Shown piece after piece: positions 1 through 12,110 of a DNA stretch of 64,000 nt. The notes beneath the pieces were generated by a model. The model was not told the DNA's origin. It saw nothing but the letters and a program-made list of their open reading frames with translations, and did no database searches. Every line of letters begins with the position of its first letter. Within the stretch, counting starts at the first letter, position 1. Position numbers and translations under genes: made by a program. The stretch comes from Cymbidium sinense (lineage: Eukaryota; Streptophyta; Magnoliopsida; Asparagales; Orchidaceae). The stretch lies in assembly GCA_021442155.1 (NCBI GenBank), contig CM038216.1:158519983-158583982 (forward strand). Direction: 5' to 3'.

Positions 1-1296
1 CCTCCCATGTGAAGAAAAAATAATTTTTTTCTCCTCATGCTCATCTCCCTCTTTCTTTATTTTTTATTTGTGTTTGCATGCCCTTTTCTTTATTAAAGCT
101 AAAATTGTGATTGAATTTGGTGTATGGGGAGGTGAGTGAACTCATTTTGGGTTAAGACTTGAGTTAACTCAACTTAGCCCAAATTGAGTTGAGTTGAGTC
201 AAGTGAGTTTGTTTGGCCAATTAAATTATAATTAAGTTTAAATTAATTATTTAAAATACATATAATTAATTAATTTAATTTAACCTAAGCCTAAGTTAAC
301 TCAATTTAACTCAAAGAAGTCAAATTGGGTCAAATGGCCCAATTGGTCATTGTAGGTTCAATTAAGTCCAATGATCAAATTAGGCCCAAATTAAGCTTAG
401 ATTAATTTTGAATGAGTTGATTCACTTTCTTTAAGCTTTTAGATAAGTTTAATTTGATTTAATTTTTATTAAATTTGATTTAAATTTAGTGGGATACACA
501 TGGGTCAATTTGGGTCAAATGGTCTGAATGGCCAAATCAAGCCCAAATTGGGCTCAAATTGGGATTGCATTAATTTTAAATGAGATAATATAATTATTTT
601 AAGCATTTACACAAATTAATTCTGATTTTATTCTAGTTAAACTTCGTATGAGCTTAGTGGGTCCCACATGAGTCAAATTATGTCATGGGATCTAGCCAGC
701 CATTTTGTATCCTCTTTGAAATTAGTTTTATGTTTGTTTATATTTATACATTGATTTTTTATTTTGTTGTATTTAATTTGGCTTTACTTTAATTTTATTT
801 TATTTTAATGGACTTGGATGATTTTGAGCTTAAATAGGGCCAATTTGGTTGATCATGCTAATTAACTCAATCTAGGCTCAATTGAATTTAGATTCCAATC
901 TAGGTTTACTTAATTTAAGTTTATATGAATTATGTTCACTTTAGATTTGATTAGACTCACATTGTTCTATTGGGTTAGGTTAGGTCTTGTGGGGTTCACT
1001 AGGCTAACCTAAGTTTTCACCTTAATGTGTTAATTTTTTAAATTAATTTTGACTATATATTTAGTTTTATTTTGATTTATTATTTATATTTCTACTTTAG
1101 TTTAAGTTATACACTTAATTACTAATTATAGTATCCCAAGTACCTAATTAGGAAGCTCTTAATTTGAGATTGGAGATCCTAATTACTAAGTTAGGGCAGT
1201 TATTAATCTCACTCAAGGTTAACAAAACCTTAGTCCCTAGATTGAATCCTAAGTCTAAGAGGAGAGTTGTCAACCTCACTAAAAGTGAGGTCAACA
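1..1296 (-). mobile_element. Right arm of inverted-repeat element E3 (partial, cut by window edge)
   Basis: AT-rich non-coding DNA full of short degenerate words built on TTGGGTCAAATTGG and TTGAGTTAACTC, the same composition as the outer arms of E1 and E2. The last 150 bp contain the family's subterminal wording (a 'cctaagtctaag' stretch and a CCTCACT-AAA-AGTGAGG hairpin at 1274-1290) and end in GGTCAACA at 1296. That end is the reverse complement of the E1 and E2 left tips. Only the outer part of one arm is visible; the rest lies upstream of the window. No coding potential seen. Confidence 0.55.
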
Positions 1297-1329
1297 ACTA
1301 CCTTATGAGCCAAGTTTATGATCACCAAA

Positions 1330-2660
1330 TACTGTAATAAAGGTCATGCAATGGCAATCCAGCAAAAGCATCTAGTTTCCCTTGGAAGAAGCTACTAGAA
1401 GTTAGAGAGCTTATTGAAAATTTTATAAGATGGAGGATTGGGGAAGGAAGTTTCAACTTCTAGCATGACATTTGGTTTCAACTTCTAGATAAAACAAACA
1501 TCTAAGCATATGGTTAAGAATTTTGTCATTAAGTCGGCCAATAACACCACATGGAACAAGGTTGAACTATTGTAAGTATTACCTGATGACAATGTTGTAG
1601 AAATTATACAAATTCTTTGCAAAACTGCTACAAGAGACAAACTACACCTCACTTTGATGGGGAAAATTTGTTCACAAGCATGTTATGTTGGAGAATCTTT
1701 AATAATGCCTTACCTATTGAGGAAAATCTGAAGAGGAAGGGAGTGCACTTTGCTACAAAAGGCCAATCTATAATCATGAGGAATCAATTGAGCACCTATT
1801 CTTGCATTTCCATAAAGCTAAGGACATTTGGAAGAGACTATAATCTCATTTTGTGTTACTAAATTTCATCCAACATTCAAATAATATTATTGATTTGCTC
1901 ACCCAATGGACAACTAGGTTGAGCCACAAAAATTGTGAAGTCCATCTGAGAATTCTTCTAATTTAACTCTATGGCATATTTGGCCTGATAAAAATGAAGC
2001 AAAACATAACAACCACCCAAGAGGCATTGATATTATGGTTCATCAAATTCTTTCTCAACTTTAGAAAGCCTTATTTTATAGGAACTTGCATAAAGTGAAT
2101 GATGGTAACATCCCACATTCTCAATTGAATTAAGAACCCAGCATACTAGTTTTTCGGATTAAATTAAAACCCCCTGGCTCAAGATCAATATCAATGGATC
2201 TTATAACATTAGAGAGAATTCAGCTAGATTGAGAGGCATTGTTGGGGACTGGAATGGCGAAGCAAGATATACTTTCTGCAAACCAAGCAAACCAGCAAGC
2301 TCCTTTTATGTTGAAGTTGACGGGCAACATTTTGCATTGAAGATTTCTCAAGCTTTCCCTAACCTAATTTGGATTGAAACTAATTCTACTTGTCTACTTA
2401 GCACTTTCAACAGAACTATCAAACCACCCTGAACCTGGTTTACATATTTGAGTCTATTTGGAGGCAATGCTTGCACAAGGTTGTCTAAGTCTCTCACATC
2501 TTTCAAGAAGGAAACAAGACTTGGTGAGGTCCTACAAGTTGCATCTATCTCTTTTGATGATTCTAAAAGTTTGTTACCACTTGTACTTAGTGACAAACTC
2601 AATCTCCCATATATTAGAATAAAGCTTTGTAACATCTCTTTTAAGTAATAAAAATCAATA
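1330..2660 (+). pseudogene. L1-type LINE 3' remnant: zf-RVT region plus degenerate RNase H
   Basis: Decayed ORF2 C-terminus of a plant L1-type non-LTR retrotransposon. Around 1360-1470 the conceptual translation reads SSFPWKKLLEVRELIENFIR, then WRIGEGSFNF, which is the stretch preceding the zinc-binding (zf-RVT) domain. At 1617-1862 an open stretch (SMLCWRIFNNALPIEENLKR, then KGVHFATKG) is the zf-RVT core, but the Cys/His ligands are largely lost. At 2180-2430 an RNase H-like segment follows (KINTNGSY..., EVDGQHFALKISQ, IWIETNSTCLLS). Two of its acidic positions are changed: Asp to Asn in NTNG and Asp to Glu in IETN. Several stops and frameshifts break the frame. The upstream RT and endonuclease are missing, as expected of a 5'-truncated LINE. 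The 3' end is near 2660, with only a short A-rich tract. Confidence 0.72.
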
Positions 2661-2689
2661 TTTACATGTGAAAAAAGCATTCAAATCAT

Positions 2690-3790
2690 TTCCCTCCTCT
2701 TGCATGGCAAGCCCCTTTAGAATTCAAATTGATTAAACTCAAATTTAAGATCATGTGATTAAATTTCAAAATCAGATTACTTCCTTTATTGATTTCCCTC
2801 ACATTTTTTTCTCATAATTTGCCGACCCATACATGGCTTAAGGTTATTTAATGAGGTCTTCTTCTAACTTGAATTTCTCTTGCAAACTTTTAACACTTGG
2901 CCTACCCCTTGTAAAATCAATCTTGGTGTGTTCACTTTGATAATGCTCAAGCTCTCTCTTTCTTCCACACACCTTCAACCATACTCAAAGGGAGATCATC
3001 TTCTCCTTCTTCAAAGCAAATTTCAAGCATTGGAGAATCCTACTACAAGTCTTGTGCTCATAATTTTATTCATTCAAGAGGCTTGAGTAAGAGTGTTTAT
3101 ACTTTATTTCATCATTTGTTCTTTTGACTTTGGTGCTTTACTGTTGATTGCAAAAAATTATTTCTAACTTCATAAAAAATTTTCTAAATCCTTTTTACTC
3201 ATTTTATAAAAAGTCTTAAATAATTCTTATCATCATTGATTTGGATTTAGAATTGAGAAATCATTTAAGGCTTTTACAATTGTTGTTCAAATTTTTTATA
3301 GTTAAGATTTTGGTATTTCACTTTCTACAGGTTTGAAAAGTTGATTTATTTTTAAGATTGTTTTTAAGTTTATTTCATTGCATGATTAAAAAAACAAAGC
3401 TATTGTGTGAGTTATATCTTTCATTTGTTTTATCATAGCTTACATCAGAATATGAGCAAAGTTATTTTAAGTTTGAGAGGTAGATCTTTTCTCTTTTTTT
3501 TTTCTTTTTCTTCTAATTTGTTGTTGGGGTTGTACTTGATCAATGTAAGAAAGTATATTTTTGGGATTGTATTTTTATAGTGTAGAAAAGTACATTATTA
3601 TGATTGTAATCTCCCAGTGTATGAAAGTGCAAAAGATTCTTTCTAATCATATTTGACTTAATGAATTTCTAATCAGGGTGATTAGTCATGGACGTAGGTT
3701 GATTTTTGAGTTTGGTCAAATCACATAAAAATCTTTATGTATCACGTCCCTTTACTTTTCCACTTTTTTTTATAGTTGGTTTATTTCATT
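2690..3790 (+). other. Possible solo LTR of a copia-type retrotransposon (degenerate)
   Basis: Non-coding, T-rich tract between the LINE remnant and the microsatellite. Its second half (3500-3780) has the wording typical of plant copia LTR R/U5 regions: a repeated GTA(G)AAAAGTAC-like stretch, then GGACGTAGG and a CACATAAAAATCTTTATGT segment before a TTTTCCACTTTT tract. I cannot define TG/CA ends, a target duplication or a primer-binding site, and no internal coding region is attached. The small open frame at 2880-3086 shows no known domain and is treated as chance. Confidence 0.25.
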
Positions 3791-3967
3791 GTTGTTGTTT
3801 TTTCTTTCATAAGATTTATATTTATCTTTGCAAGTAATTTTTCTACAAAAGTTTTAAATCAAGTTTTAATCTGAAAATTTGTTTGTTAAGATGTGTTTAT
3901 TTTAAGTATATTTTATGTTGTAACAAAAAATTATCAAATAAAAAATAAAAAAGAAGAAATTTAAGCC

Positions 3968-3983
3968 CAGTGCCTAGGCACTG
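3968..3983. repeat. 16-bp perfect palindrome
   Basis: CAGTGCCTAGGCACTG is its own reverse complement. It lies about 50 bp upstream of the TA/GA microsatellite in otherwise AT-rich DNA. No function can be assigned. Confidence 0.85.
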
Positions 3984-4030
3984 CAAAAGCCGCATCACAG
4001 GGCTATAATTAGCCTAAATTGGGGTAGCCT

Positions 4031-4033
<3 letters not shown>

Positions 4034-4100
<67 letters not shown>
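4034..4100. repeat. Compound microsatellite (TA)n-(GA)n
   Basis: About 39 bp of uninterrupted TA dinucleotide are followed directly by about 28 bp of GA. The purity suggests a young, length-variable locus. Such tracts often grow from retroelement tails, but no element can be tied to this one. Confidence 0.97.
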
Positions 4101-4103
<3 letters not shown>

Positions 4104-6440
4104 TGAGCTATAATTTTAATAATTATATGAAGCTGATCAAAATTATCATATAATCTAGTTTAAGAGATTATAATAGTTGATGTCACCTGGTTAAATACTT
4201 AAAATGATCTAAAAGTAAGCCTACAAAAATTGATTGAATGGCTACCCTAGTATGCTATGAATGCAACTAAGTGTCATATGTGAATTGATCAAACTATTAT
4301 TATTAACGGCTTAATCAAGACAATAAAAATATGCAAAAAAAAGGCTTGACTTATATAGTCAAATCTCAATGTACTTTATTTGAATGATTTAGAGAATCAA
4401 TGTGAAATGTGTGCAAATGTAAAATTCCATTTTGATATCTAATGTAATACAATTTTAATGCAAATGCAAAGACCAAATTAAAGTATTGTCATAGGATAAG
4501 TTAAATGAAATCATCTTGTTGAGTTAACCTTGATTGACTATAAAGTCAAGCTCTTGTGCACTTGTATTCTAGATTAGAAAAATTAATAATCTCACTTATC
4601 TAAACTCAATTAAATTGAACCTTGATTTCAATAGATATTTTATATTTTTGATATGTTTTTATTTTTATTTATTTTTTCTTAAATAATTAAATGTGTATTA
4701 AAATTAGTATCTAAAAGTTATTTTTTTTAAATTTTATTTTTTAAATATTAATTATTTCTAAAGGATCAATTAATGACTTAATTTCACTCATTCTTGGAAA
4801 TATAGTAATTTACCAATAAATATTAATTAATATATACTGAAAAATATAATATAAATTAAAATAATTAATTAAAAATAGAATTTAAAACTTACACTAATCA
4901 TTAAATGTAGTTAAATTTTAGATTAATGTATACTAAATTTTGGAAGGATCTTAGAAATAAATTAGAATTAGTAGTCGCACTTTTTTAATTACTTGACAAT
5001 CAAATGAGATAATTAAGATCATTAAATAGAAAAAAAACTTAAATATTGTCTATTTCCAAGTAGGGGAGGTTAAATTTTCAATTAATACCAATTAATGTTG
5101 CATGCATGATTTTAAAATTATCATTTTTTAAATAATTATTTATTCTTAATAATTAAAATAAGTCTTGTAATATATAATAAGCTAGAGATTAGAGATTTGA
5201 TTATAATAGATTAAAAGATAGATAAATTTGATTTTTGATAATTAAGATTAAGTCTAAACAATGGCTCGATTATTTCACTTTAATTGAATTCTTAATTGAT
5301 TGGTCAAAAATTATAGTTGGTTTAGGAAAATAGATGTTTAGCAGCTCTAATGATCACATAATAGATTTTAAGTGCTTAATAAAACTTACTTAAACATATT
5401 AACATTTCCCAAAAATAATAATATTTTAATAAAGATAATATTTTTACTAACTAAAATATAAATTGAGATATTTACTAAAAATGATTCACCAATAAATTTT
5501 TAAAAAGAAAATTTCATGTGCTAAGCATTAATCTTCATTATTTCTAGATTTAAAATGTGAATCAAAATAGTGACAAAAAAAGATTTTTTTTAAAAAAAAT
5601 TAAAATCATAACTTAATTAAAAAAATTAAGATTTATATTTTAAAAAATAGATTTTAAGTTTATATTAACCACTTATAAAAGTAATACAATGAAGAAGATA
5701 TAAATAATAGATTAACACACCTCAAAAATATAAGTGATATTAACCTTATAATTAAGGGATTGTTAGATCACTTAATTCTAGTAAGAAATAAGTTACTATG
5801 TATGAATTTTGCCTTATTTTTCTCTTAATTATTTGAAAGAGTGGTAGTGCAAAATTCAATTTAATGTCTATATATCATTTTAAAAATGAAATTAAAATTT
5901 TCATGTTTTTTTTATAAAACATACTTTGAGAAAATTTTCTTATTAGAAGAGATTAGCAACTAGCCTTCATTATCTATGCTAAAACTACTTATCCTTTAAG
6001 TGTCCCAAATTCTACGAACATAACCTTGTTGGAATTCAACTAGCTTTGAAGACCCATAAGATGTGTCTTCCACTTGTTGTCTAAGGTTACTATTGCAATG
6101 CTACATTTATTGTTTCCATTGATTTTGTAAGTCGTTAGTTGGGATTTATGTTCTTTTCATTATGGATACCACATCATATGTTGGTGTGCTCATTAATAAA
6201 CTTTCATCTATGAAACTACACTTGGCATTGTAAACAAACTCATATTCCCCTAAGCTTATCATTAAAATTGGAAAAGGATGTAGATAATGGCTTTATCAAA
6301 TGTGCAAAAAGAAAAAATGGCAAACTAGCCTTGTTCCTAACTAATGCAAAAAACTTTCGAGCTTTCAGAACCATTAAGGTTTACACTCATTGTCAATTCA
6401 CTTTTAAATAACCCAACATTGGTAATATAAGGAAAGAAAA
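4101..6440. other. AT-rich non-coding DNA, nothing recognised
   Basis: No open frame with domain-like sequence, no clear terminal repeats and no RNA gene seen on either strand. The stretch from 5995 to 6440 leads into the LINE remnant downstream and may include its worn 5' part, but no domain can be read there. Confidence 0.6.
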
Positions 6441-6447
6441 GTTAATT

Positions 6448-7540
6448 GGGGATTGGAGTGTTGGTCTCCTAGATGGGAGGCATCTTGTTATAAACCTTAA
6501 TAGAGATGAAGATTATGAATAGATTACTTCTAAGAAATTATACTACATCAATAATATTCGAATGAAAGTTCTCATATAGACTCCCTCTTTTCATTATAGT
6601 CTTGAGCCACCAATTGTTTCTATTTGGATTAAGATCCCTAACTTGAAATTACATTTATTTAACAAACAAATGCTTTATTCTCTTATGACTATTATTCAAT
6701 TTGGGAGAACTTAATGGAATGCACATCATCAATAGCATTTGTCCACTTATATCAAAATGTTATTTTTTATTATATATTGGGTCATTTGGATGAAAAGAAA
6801 TAATGTGAAGCATGATGGGCACACTGCTCAACCAACTAAAACCATCACTCAGATTCAATCTTACATTCAAAAAGTTTATTATGTAGGTGGGATTAAAATA
6901 ATGATAAATGGCTGATTTATTAAACTAAACTTCTTTATAATCTTTTCCATCAATTCACTAAACCAACATGAAAGTGATTACATGGATTAAACTGATGCAG
7001 CTTTGGATTAAAATTAACATTGATGGCAATTATAATACTGGAATGAATAGCTAGGGGATAGCTGGTGTTTTTCAAAATAAGAAGGGACATTGCTTATTAT
7101 TCTTTTCTATATCGTCTATTATACCATCAGCCTTACATTTGGAAGCACTAGCTTTATTGACAATAGTCAAAATAGCCATAAACTACTCACTAAACAATAT
7201 TTGGATAGAATCTGATTCATCCTTCCTAATTAGTTGTTGTGCAAAGAGGCAAATACTCCTTGGAATCTAATCAACATTTTTAAATAGATCGATAGATTTC
7301 ATTAAAAACAAAATTGTCAAGTGGAGCCATATTACTAGAGAGGGGAACAAACAAGGTGATTTCCTAGCTAAATTGGGGAGACAAAATGAAGGTTTCATTA
7401 TCTCTTCTCAACCTCTAGGTAAACTGCATAAACTTTTGCAATGTGACACTATAGGTATACCTTACATTAGAGGGACATTTTGTAATTTTATTTTGTCCAC
7501 TCTTTTTTCGTACTCTAGGTATTTTTAGAATGAAAAATCC
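6448..7540 (+). pseudogene. L1-type LINE remnant: DUF4283 fragment joined to RNase H
   Basis: Two parts of one plant L1-type LINE family are brought close together. At 6448-6675 the frame reads GDWSVGLLDGRHLVINLNRD, then RMKVLI-stop-TPSFHYSLEP and IVSIWIKIPNLKLHLF. This is the DUF4283 domain found in plant LINE ORF1-like proteins. At 6790-6900 NNVKHDGHTAQPTKTITQIQ is the typical lead-in to the 3' RNase H. At 7005-7390 that domain follows: INIDGNYN, HLEALALL, WIESDSSFLIS, and REGNKQGDFLAKLG. All four acidic catalytic positions (D-E-D-D) are still present despite one stop. Endonuclease, RT and zf-RVT are absent, so a large internal deletion is inferred. Two stops fall where Trp is usual (TGG to TAG). 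Confidence 0.72.
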
Positions 7541-7559
7541 TTTCTACCAAAAATAAAAA

Positions 7560-10230
7560 ACTACTTATCTTTTTGTAGTTAGTATTCTCACTCACCATAT
7601 TTACTCTAATATATTTTATAGATTATCATGCATCCTAAAACCATTCTAAGTTTATTTTTCATCATTTATAAATCTTAAAATAATTTTAGTGGCCTTCCAA
7701 AAGCCATTTATTCAGATTAGGTCTACCCCACTTAGTCTTATTTTTCTAGTTCTTAAAAGCTCTTAAACCAATTAAAAATACATAAAAATATTTATATCAC
7801 AAATAAGTATCTTAATTTATCCATTCAAAATCATTTTCCACTATTTAATCATCCTTAAATAAATTTCTAAAATTGTTGAATTAATCATTTGAAACTCAAC
7901 CTTTTTGAGGAAGCCATGGTTTTTTTTTTCACATACATATCTTCCTAAAGTCCACTCTATTATGCAAATAGCTTCAAAGTACACCTCTGCATCATAAAGT
8001 AGCCATACATGACAATTCATATCCTTTAATTCACTTATAAATTCTCACATCATTATCAACTTTGGTATTAGAGTTAAGTTAAAATTAAATTTTTTTTCAA
8101 TATTAATAAGATTTTTTAGGAGGATCTTATCCCTATGATTGGTCTAAACCAACACATAATATTATGATAAGAATTCATTGCTTTATCCACTATCAATTTT
8201 ATACATAGACTAAGGATAATTCATTTGCATATATGTGAAGACGAGTTTGATGATGTAATTTCTTATTGAAGGATGTTAGTGAATTTTTTAAACTTTCATG
8301 TTTTACTTTTTTTTTATAAAACATTTATCTTTAGCTTCTCCATTGTCAAAAAAAGTAAAACTTTCTTTCAATTATCCCCTCACAAGCTATGGGCTTAGTA
8401 GCCACTTATGTTACACATGATTTGGTGACTTAGATTAATACTTCTTAGAAGATTTATTAGATTTGAGTTTTTTTATTGTTAAAGTTGAAGTGGTAAAGTA
8501 TAGATACCTTCATTTTACATTAACTTAGTGTTTGCATATTTCTCTTCCATATTTAATATATTTGCTTTATTGTTTTTTCTTTTTGCATTTACATTTTTAA
8601 ATTATTTTCCATCATCACCATTTTATTTCTATACGGTGGATTATTAAGGGTGAGGAAAGTTTGTGGGTTGGATGGAGTGGCTAACGATTTATAAGAGGAC
8701 TGGCTAATTAGTTAAGTTCCCAACTTAGTAGAAGAACGAGTTGGCAACCTAGGCCCAATGACTTAGAGTCATCAAGAAGACTAGACATCTCTTTAGCATC
8801 ATCTTTCAAATATCCTATGTTAGGAATAAAGACTTAACTCCAAAGTTATAAAGAGGTTACATATATAAAGCATATTACTTATCAAAGAGGGATTACTAGC
8901 ACATTTCTTAGCTTACTTAGGGATATTGCTAGAGAAGGGTTGCTAGGTGGAGGATCTTTGTGTCAGTAAAATGGGTTTGTCAGAACATGCCAGAGAAAAG
9001 TTAGATGGTGTTCTTGAAATAATACCACTTATAAAGCTATGATCATAAGATAATAGCAGTCTCAAAGACATCACTATAATAAGCAAGATTAAGAAATTAG
9101 GAATGCATGGATAGTGACTTTTAGAGCTAGTTGTAAGCTAAGTTAATGACTATTAGGTTGGAATCTTTATTCCTACATATTAGAAATGCATAAATCCATA
9201 ATTGTCTATTACATGGCCATTTTATAAAAATAATAAAAAATTAAAAATAGCTTGATTTTTTTAATGTCATCAAAAGATATATAGTTTGGTATAGTGGAGA
9301 GAAAGTCATATAAAATAGACCTTATATTTGATGCATAATATGTAATGATTGGAACATCAATATAAAAACCTACTTATATAATAAGTGGAACATCTAACAT
9401 AAATACTAGGATAACTATACCATATAACCTAAACTGTATAACACAAAACTGGACCTAAATAGTAGTTGATGAAACCAAAACTGAAATATATTACATAATA
9501 AAAAAAGTTTTTGGTAGAAGAAACATCCAAACTTAGATATCTAGCCAAGGATTAAAACCTTCAAGGAGCAACACTTACTTAATATAAGGTAGTAAAATAG
9601 TATGGCATAAAATATCTGACTATGTAATCAACAAGGATAGAGATAATCATGATATATTAGGCTTATCAAATAAATAATCAAATCTATTAGGCTTATCTAG
9701 TAGTACAATTGAGAAGGCTTTAATTGATCAATATTTCCCTAAATTCCTCATCTAAAATTGGTTAAGAATGTCTACTTTACTAGTTGTATATTTTTATTTA
9801 AGCTAGTCTTTGAATACAATATAACCCTATATTATATTTCCAACAAATCAATGAAATAACTACTAATATTATTTGTCATATTTACTTCATAAACTTTTTA
9901 TCTTCAAGGAGTTCTTTTTCAAACTTTATAAAATTTTAAATAACTTCTTGATTGTATCTCTCGTGAATGGATCGACTTTGTTTAGTCTTTCCAATTAAGT
10001 AAAAGTGTTCACAATAAATGGAAAACGTCTAATTAGTTCAATAGCAACTACAACTATATTTTTCTTCTTATCTAAGTAGATACAATAGCATTTTTTTAAT
10101 TTTCTTGAATAGAATGACTTGTCAAAATTATTTCTTCCTTACCTTTTTCTTTAGAATTATCTTCTTTTAAAATGAGAGAATATGTATTTTAAAAGGTTGG
10201 CTACTTTTGTGATTAATTTTCAAAAGTTTT
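7560..10230. other. AT-rich non-coding DNA, nothing recognised
   Basis: Low-complexity A/T-rich relic sequence. I saw no ORF with a recognisable domain, no terminal repeat pair and no structured RNA. The segment 8640-9160 is somewhat less AT-rich and may be an old element fragment, but it matches nothing I can name. Confidence 0.55.
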
Positions 10231-10339
10231 AAAATTTAAATAGATGATAGTTCAATAGAATAGAGATAAGACCAATAGTCCAATGTATCAATATATTAAT
10301 AATGTCATCCTCTTTTGATGACATCTTACATTTCATCAT

Positions 10340-10540
10340 AAATTATGCCATCCTAAGCAAAAGATTTTAAATATTTTTATTATGCAGACATCAAGTCATG
10401 CATCTTAACATGAAAGTGTGAACCACCAAACCTCTTAATAAAAATTTCTTCTAATTCATCAAAGATTTTGAGAGAATATTTTAAAATTTTGGAATTCCAC
10501 TCAAAAATAAAACTAGATATCTCTTTTGGTATCCACTTTT
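10340..10540 (-). pseudogene. Possible retrotransposon gag fragment (very worn)
   Basis: On the minus strand one frame reads FIFEWNSKILKYSLKIFDEL, then EEIFIKRFGGSHFHVKMHDL before a stop. The order W, then S.K.FDEL, then F..RF, then a DL is the usual spacing of the capsid-like retrotransposon gag domain. The match covers only about 50 residues, with stops on both sides and no partner domains. It could be the edge of an old Ty3/gypsy element inserted opposite to the Tat element downstream, or it could be chance. Confidence 0.28.
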
Positions 10541-11739
10541 ATTGTGCAAGGGTCTTAGAATATAGCTAAATTTTTTTATAAACGTATAAAATATCAAAAG
10601 AATTTTACTATTAAAAGATATAAAAAGTATATCAAATATTTCTTTCCTTTCTTAATGATTAGCAAAAATAAATAAATAATGATATGTATGATTAAAAGGT
10701 ATAACAAAAATAGTAAAAAAAAAAAATAAACATTTGATCTACCCCTTAGGATCCCCAACTCTCTCACCATAATTTCTATCTAGATGAAGAAATTAATAAA
10801 ACTTTTTCAAAGCCTTATAAAAATTAAATATGATCTAGGTAGCCAACTATTATCTTACAATCAAATCTTTCCATTCATAAATGTGATGACTTCCTTCACC
10901 TTTATCTCAACATGAAAGAAGTTTTAATTATGATATGTATAATATGTCTCATGAGATAAATAGTCTTAATTAAAGGTGAAGGAAACCCTCTAGCAATATC
11001 AAGGGCTTTTTTTCAATAGAATAAGTCAATATGTTATACTAATTTTTTGAAAAATAAAGATCTAAATTTTTGACTAGATATAAATTTTTTATTGCTAAAA
11101 GTAAGCATGCAATAACCTATTTTTGGTATGCTTGGCACCCCTTTCTTATCTAAGAGTAAAGGGATCATTAAGTTGAGTTAGAACAAATTGATTTAAGGCC
11201 ATCAAAAGAAAAAAAATTGAAATAGAATGACATAAGAAGCTAGATAATGTGAAACAACACATGAGGCAAAGGCATTAAAGGGATCAAACAATTAAGAAAG
11301 CATTAATGGACCACATATAGTCAAGAAAATATTGAAGGTTTCTAATTATGTGCTTGTTATGGTGCTAGTGTCTTTCTATGAGAAAGATCAACAACAATTT
11401 ATATAACACCTACTATGATAGTTCATAAACTCCACCTTTTAGGACAAATGCCTCAGTAGGTGTTAGTTTACCAAGTATAATTCTTATTAATCAAAGTTTA
11501 TTGAAGTATTGAGATTGTTGTTGTTGAGGACTCAATATTATCATTCATATTTCTCATGTTTGTAAAAAAAATATTGTAAATAATATTTTAAAATAAAAAT
11601 ATGTTTTGAAGAATTATAAATTTTTAAAAGTAAAAAATATAGAATCAATAAATTTATAGAAGAAAGATAATAATGCCATGAATGATAGAATAATAAATAA
11701 TAAAATATAATAACTAATAATAAAATGAATGAAATGACT

Positions 11740-12110
11740 GAATAAAGTTTAGGGCATAACAAACATATAACATGAGCATGTCTTATAATTAAGGAGATAT
11801 GGATCCCAAGTGGAGTCACCATTTTATTTAGTGAAAAAAATAAAGGAGAAAATATGAATGTCCCTTTTACATAGGGAATTTGTCAAGTGAAAAAAAAAAA
11901 GATTTCTAATATAGTAGAATCAGCTAGTCTTATATGAAATGATATAAAATACTCATAAAAAGTTATATTATTATTTTTAGAGTTTTTATAAATTTATCCA
12001 AAAAGAATTTGGTTCATCAATTTACCTAAGAGATGTATCCCTTAAGATTAATTATGCTCTTAGACACCTCTAAAGGGCACTCTCAAAAAAACATTGTAAT
12101 TATATTTTAA
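11740..12110 (+). other. LTR-like fragment of an old Ty3/gypsy element
   Basis: Contains the phrase 'ggatcccaagtggagtcacc' followed by an ATTTTATTTAGTG tract, then 'ttacctaagagatgtatccc' and 'cacctctaaagggcactctc'. This wording recalls the U3/R portion of plant gypsy LTRs. Ends and a partner LTR cannot be found. The 93-codon open frame running through 11541-11822 on the other strand is an AT-rich chance frame. Confidence 0.25.

Noticed and set aside
11541..11822. 93-codon hydrophobic minus-strand frame
   Set aside because: Pure AT-composition effect (Tyr/Leu/Ile/Phe); no start context or homology pattern.
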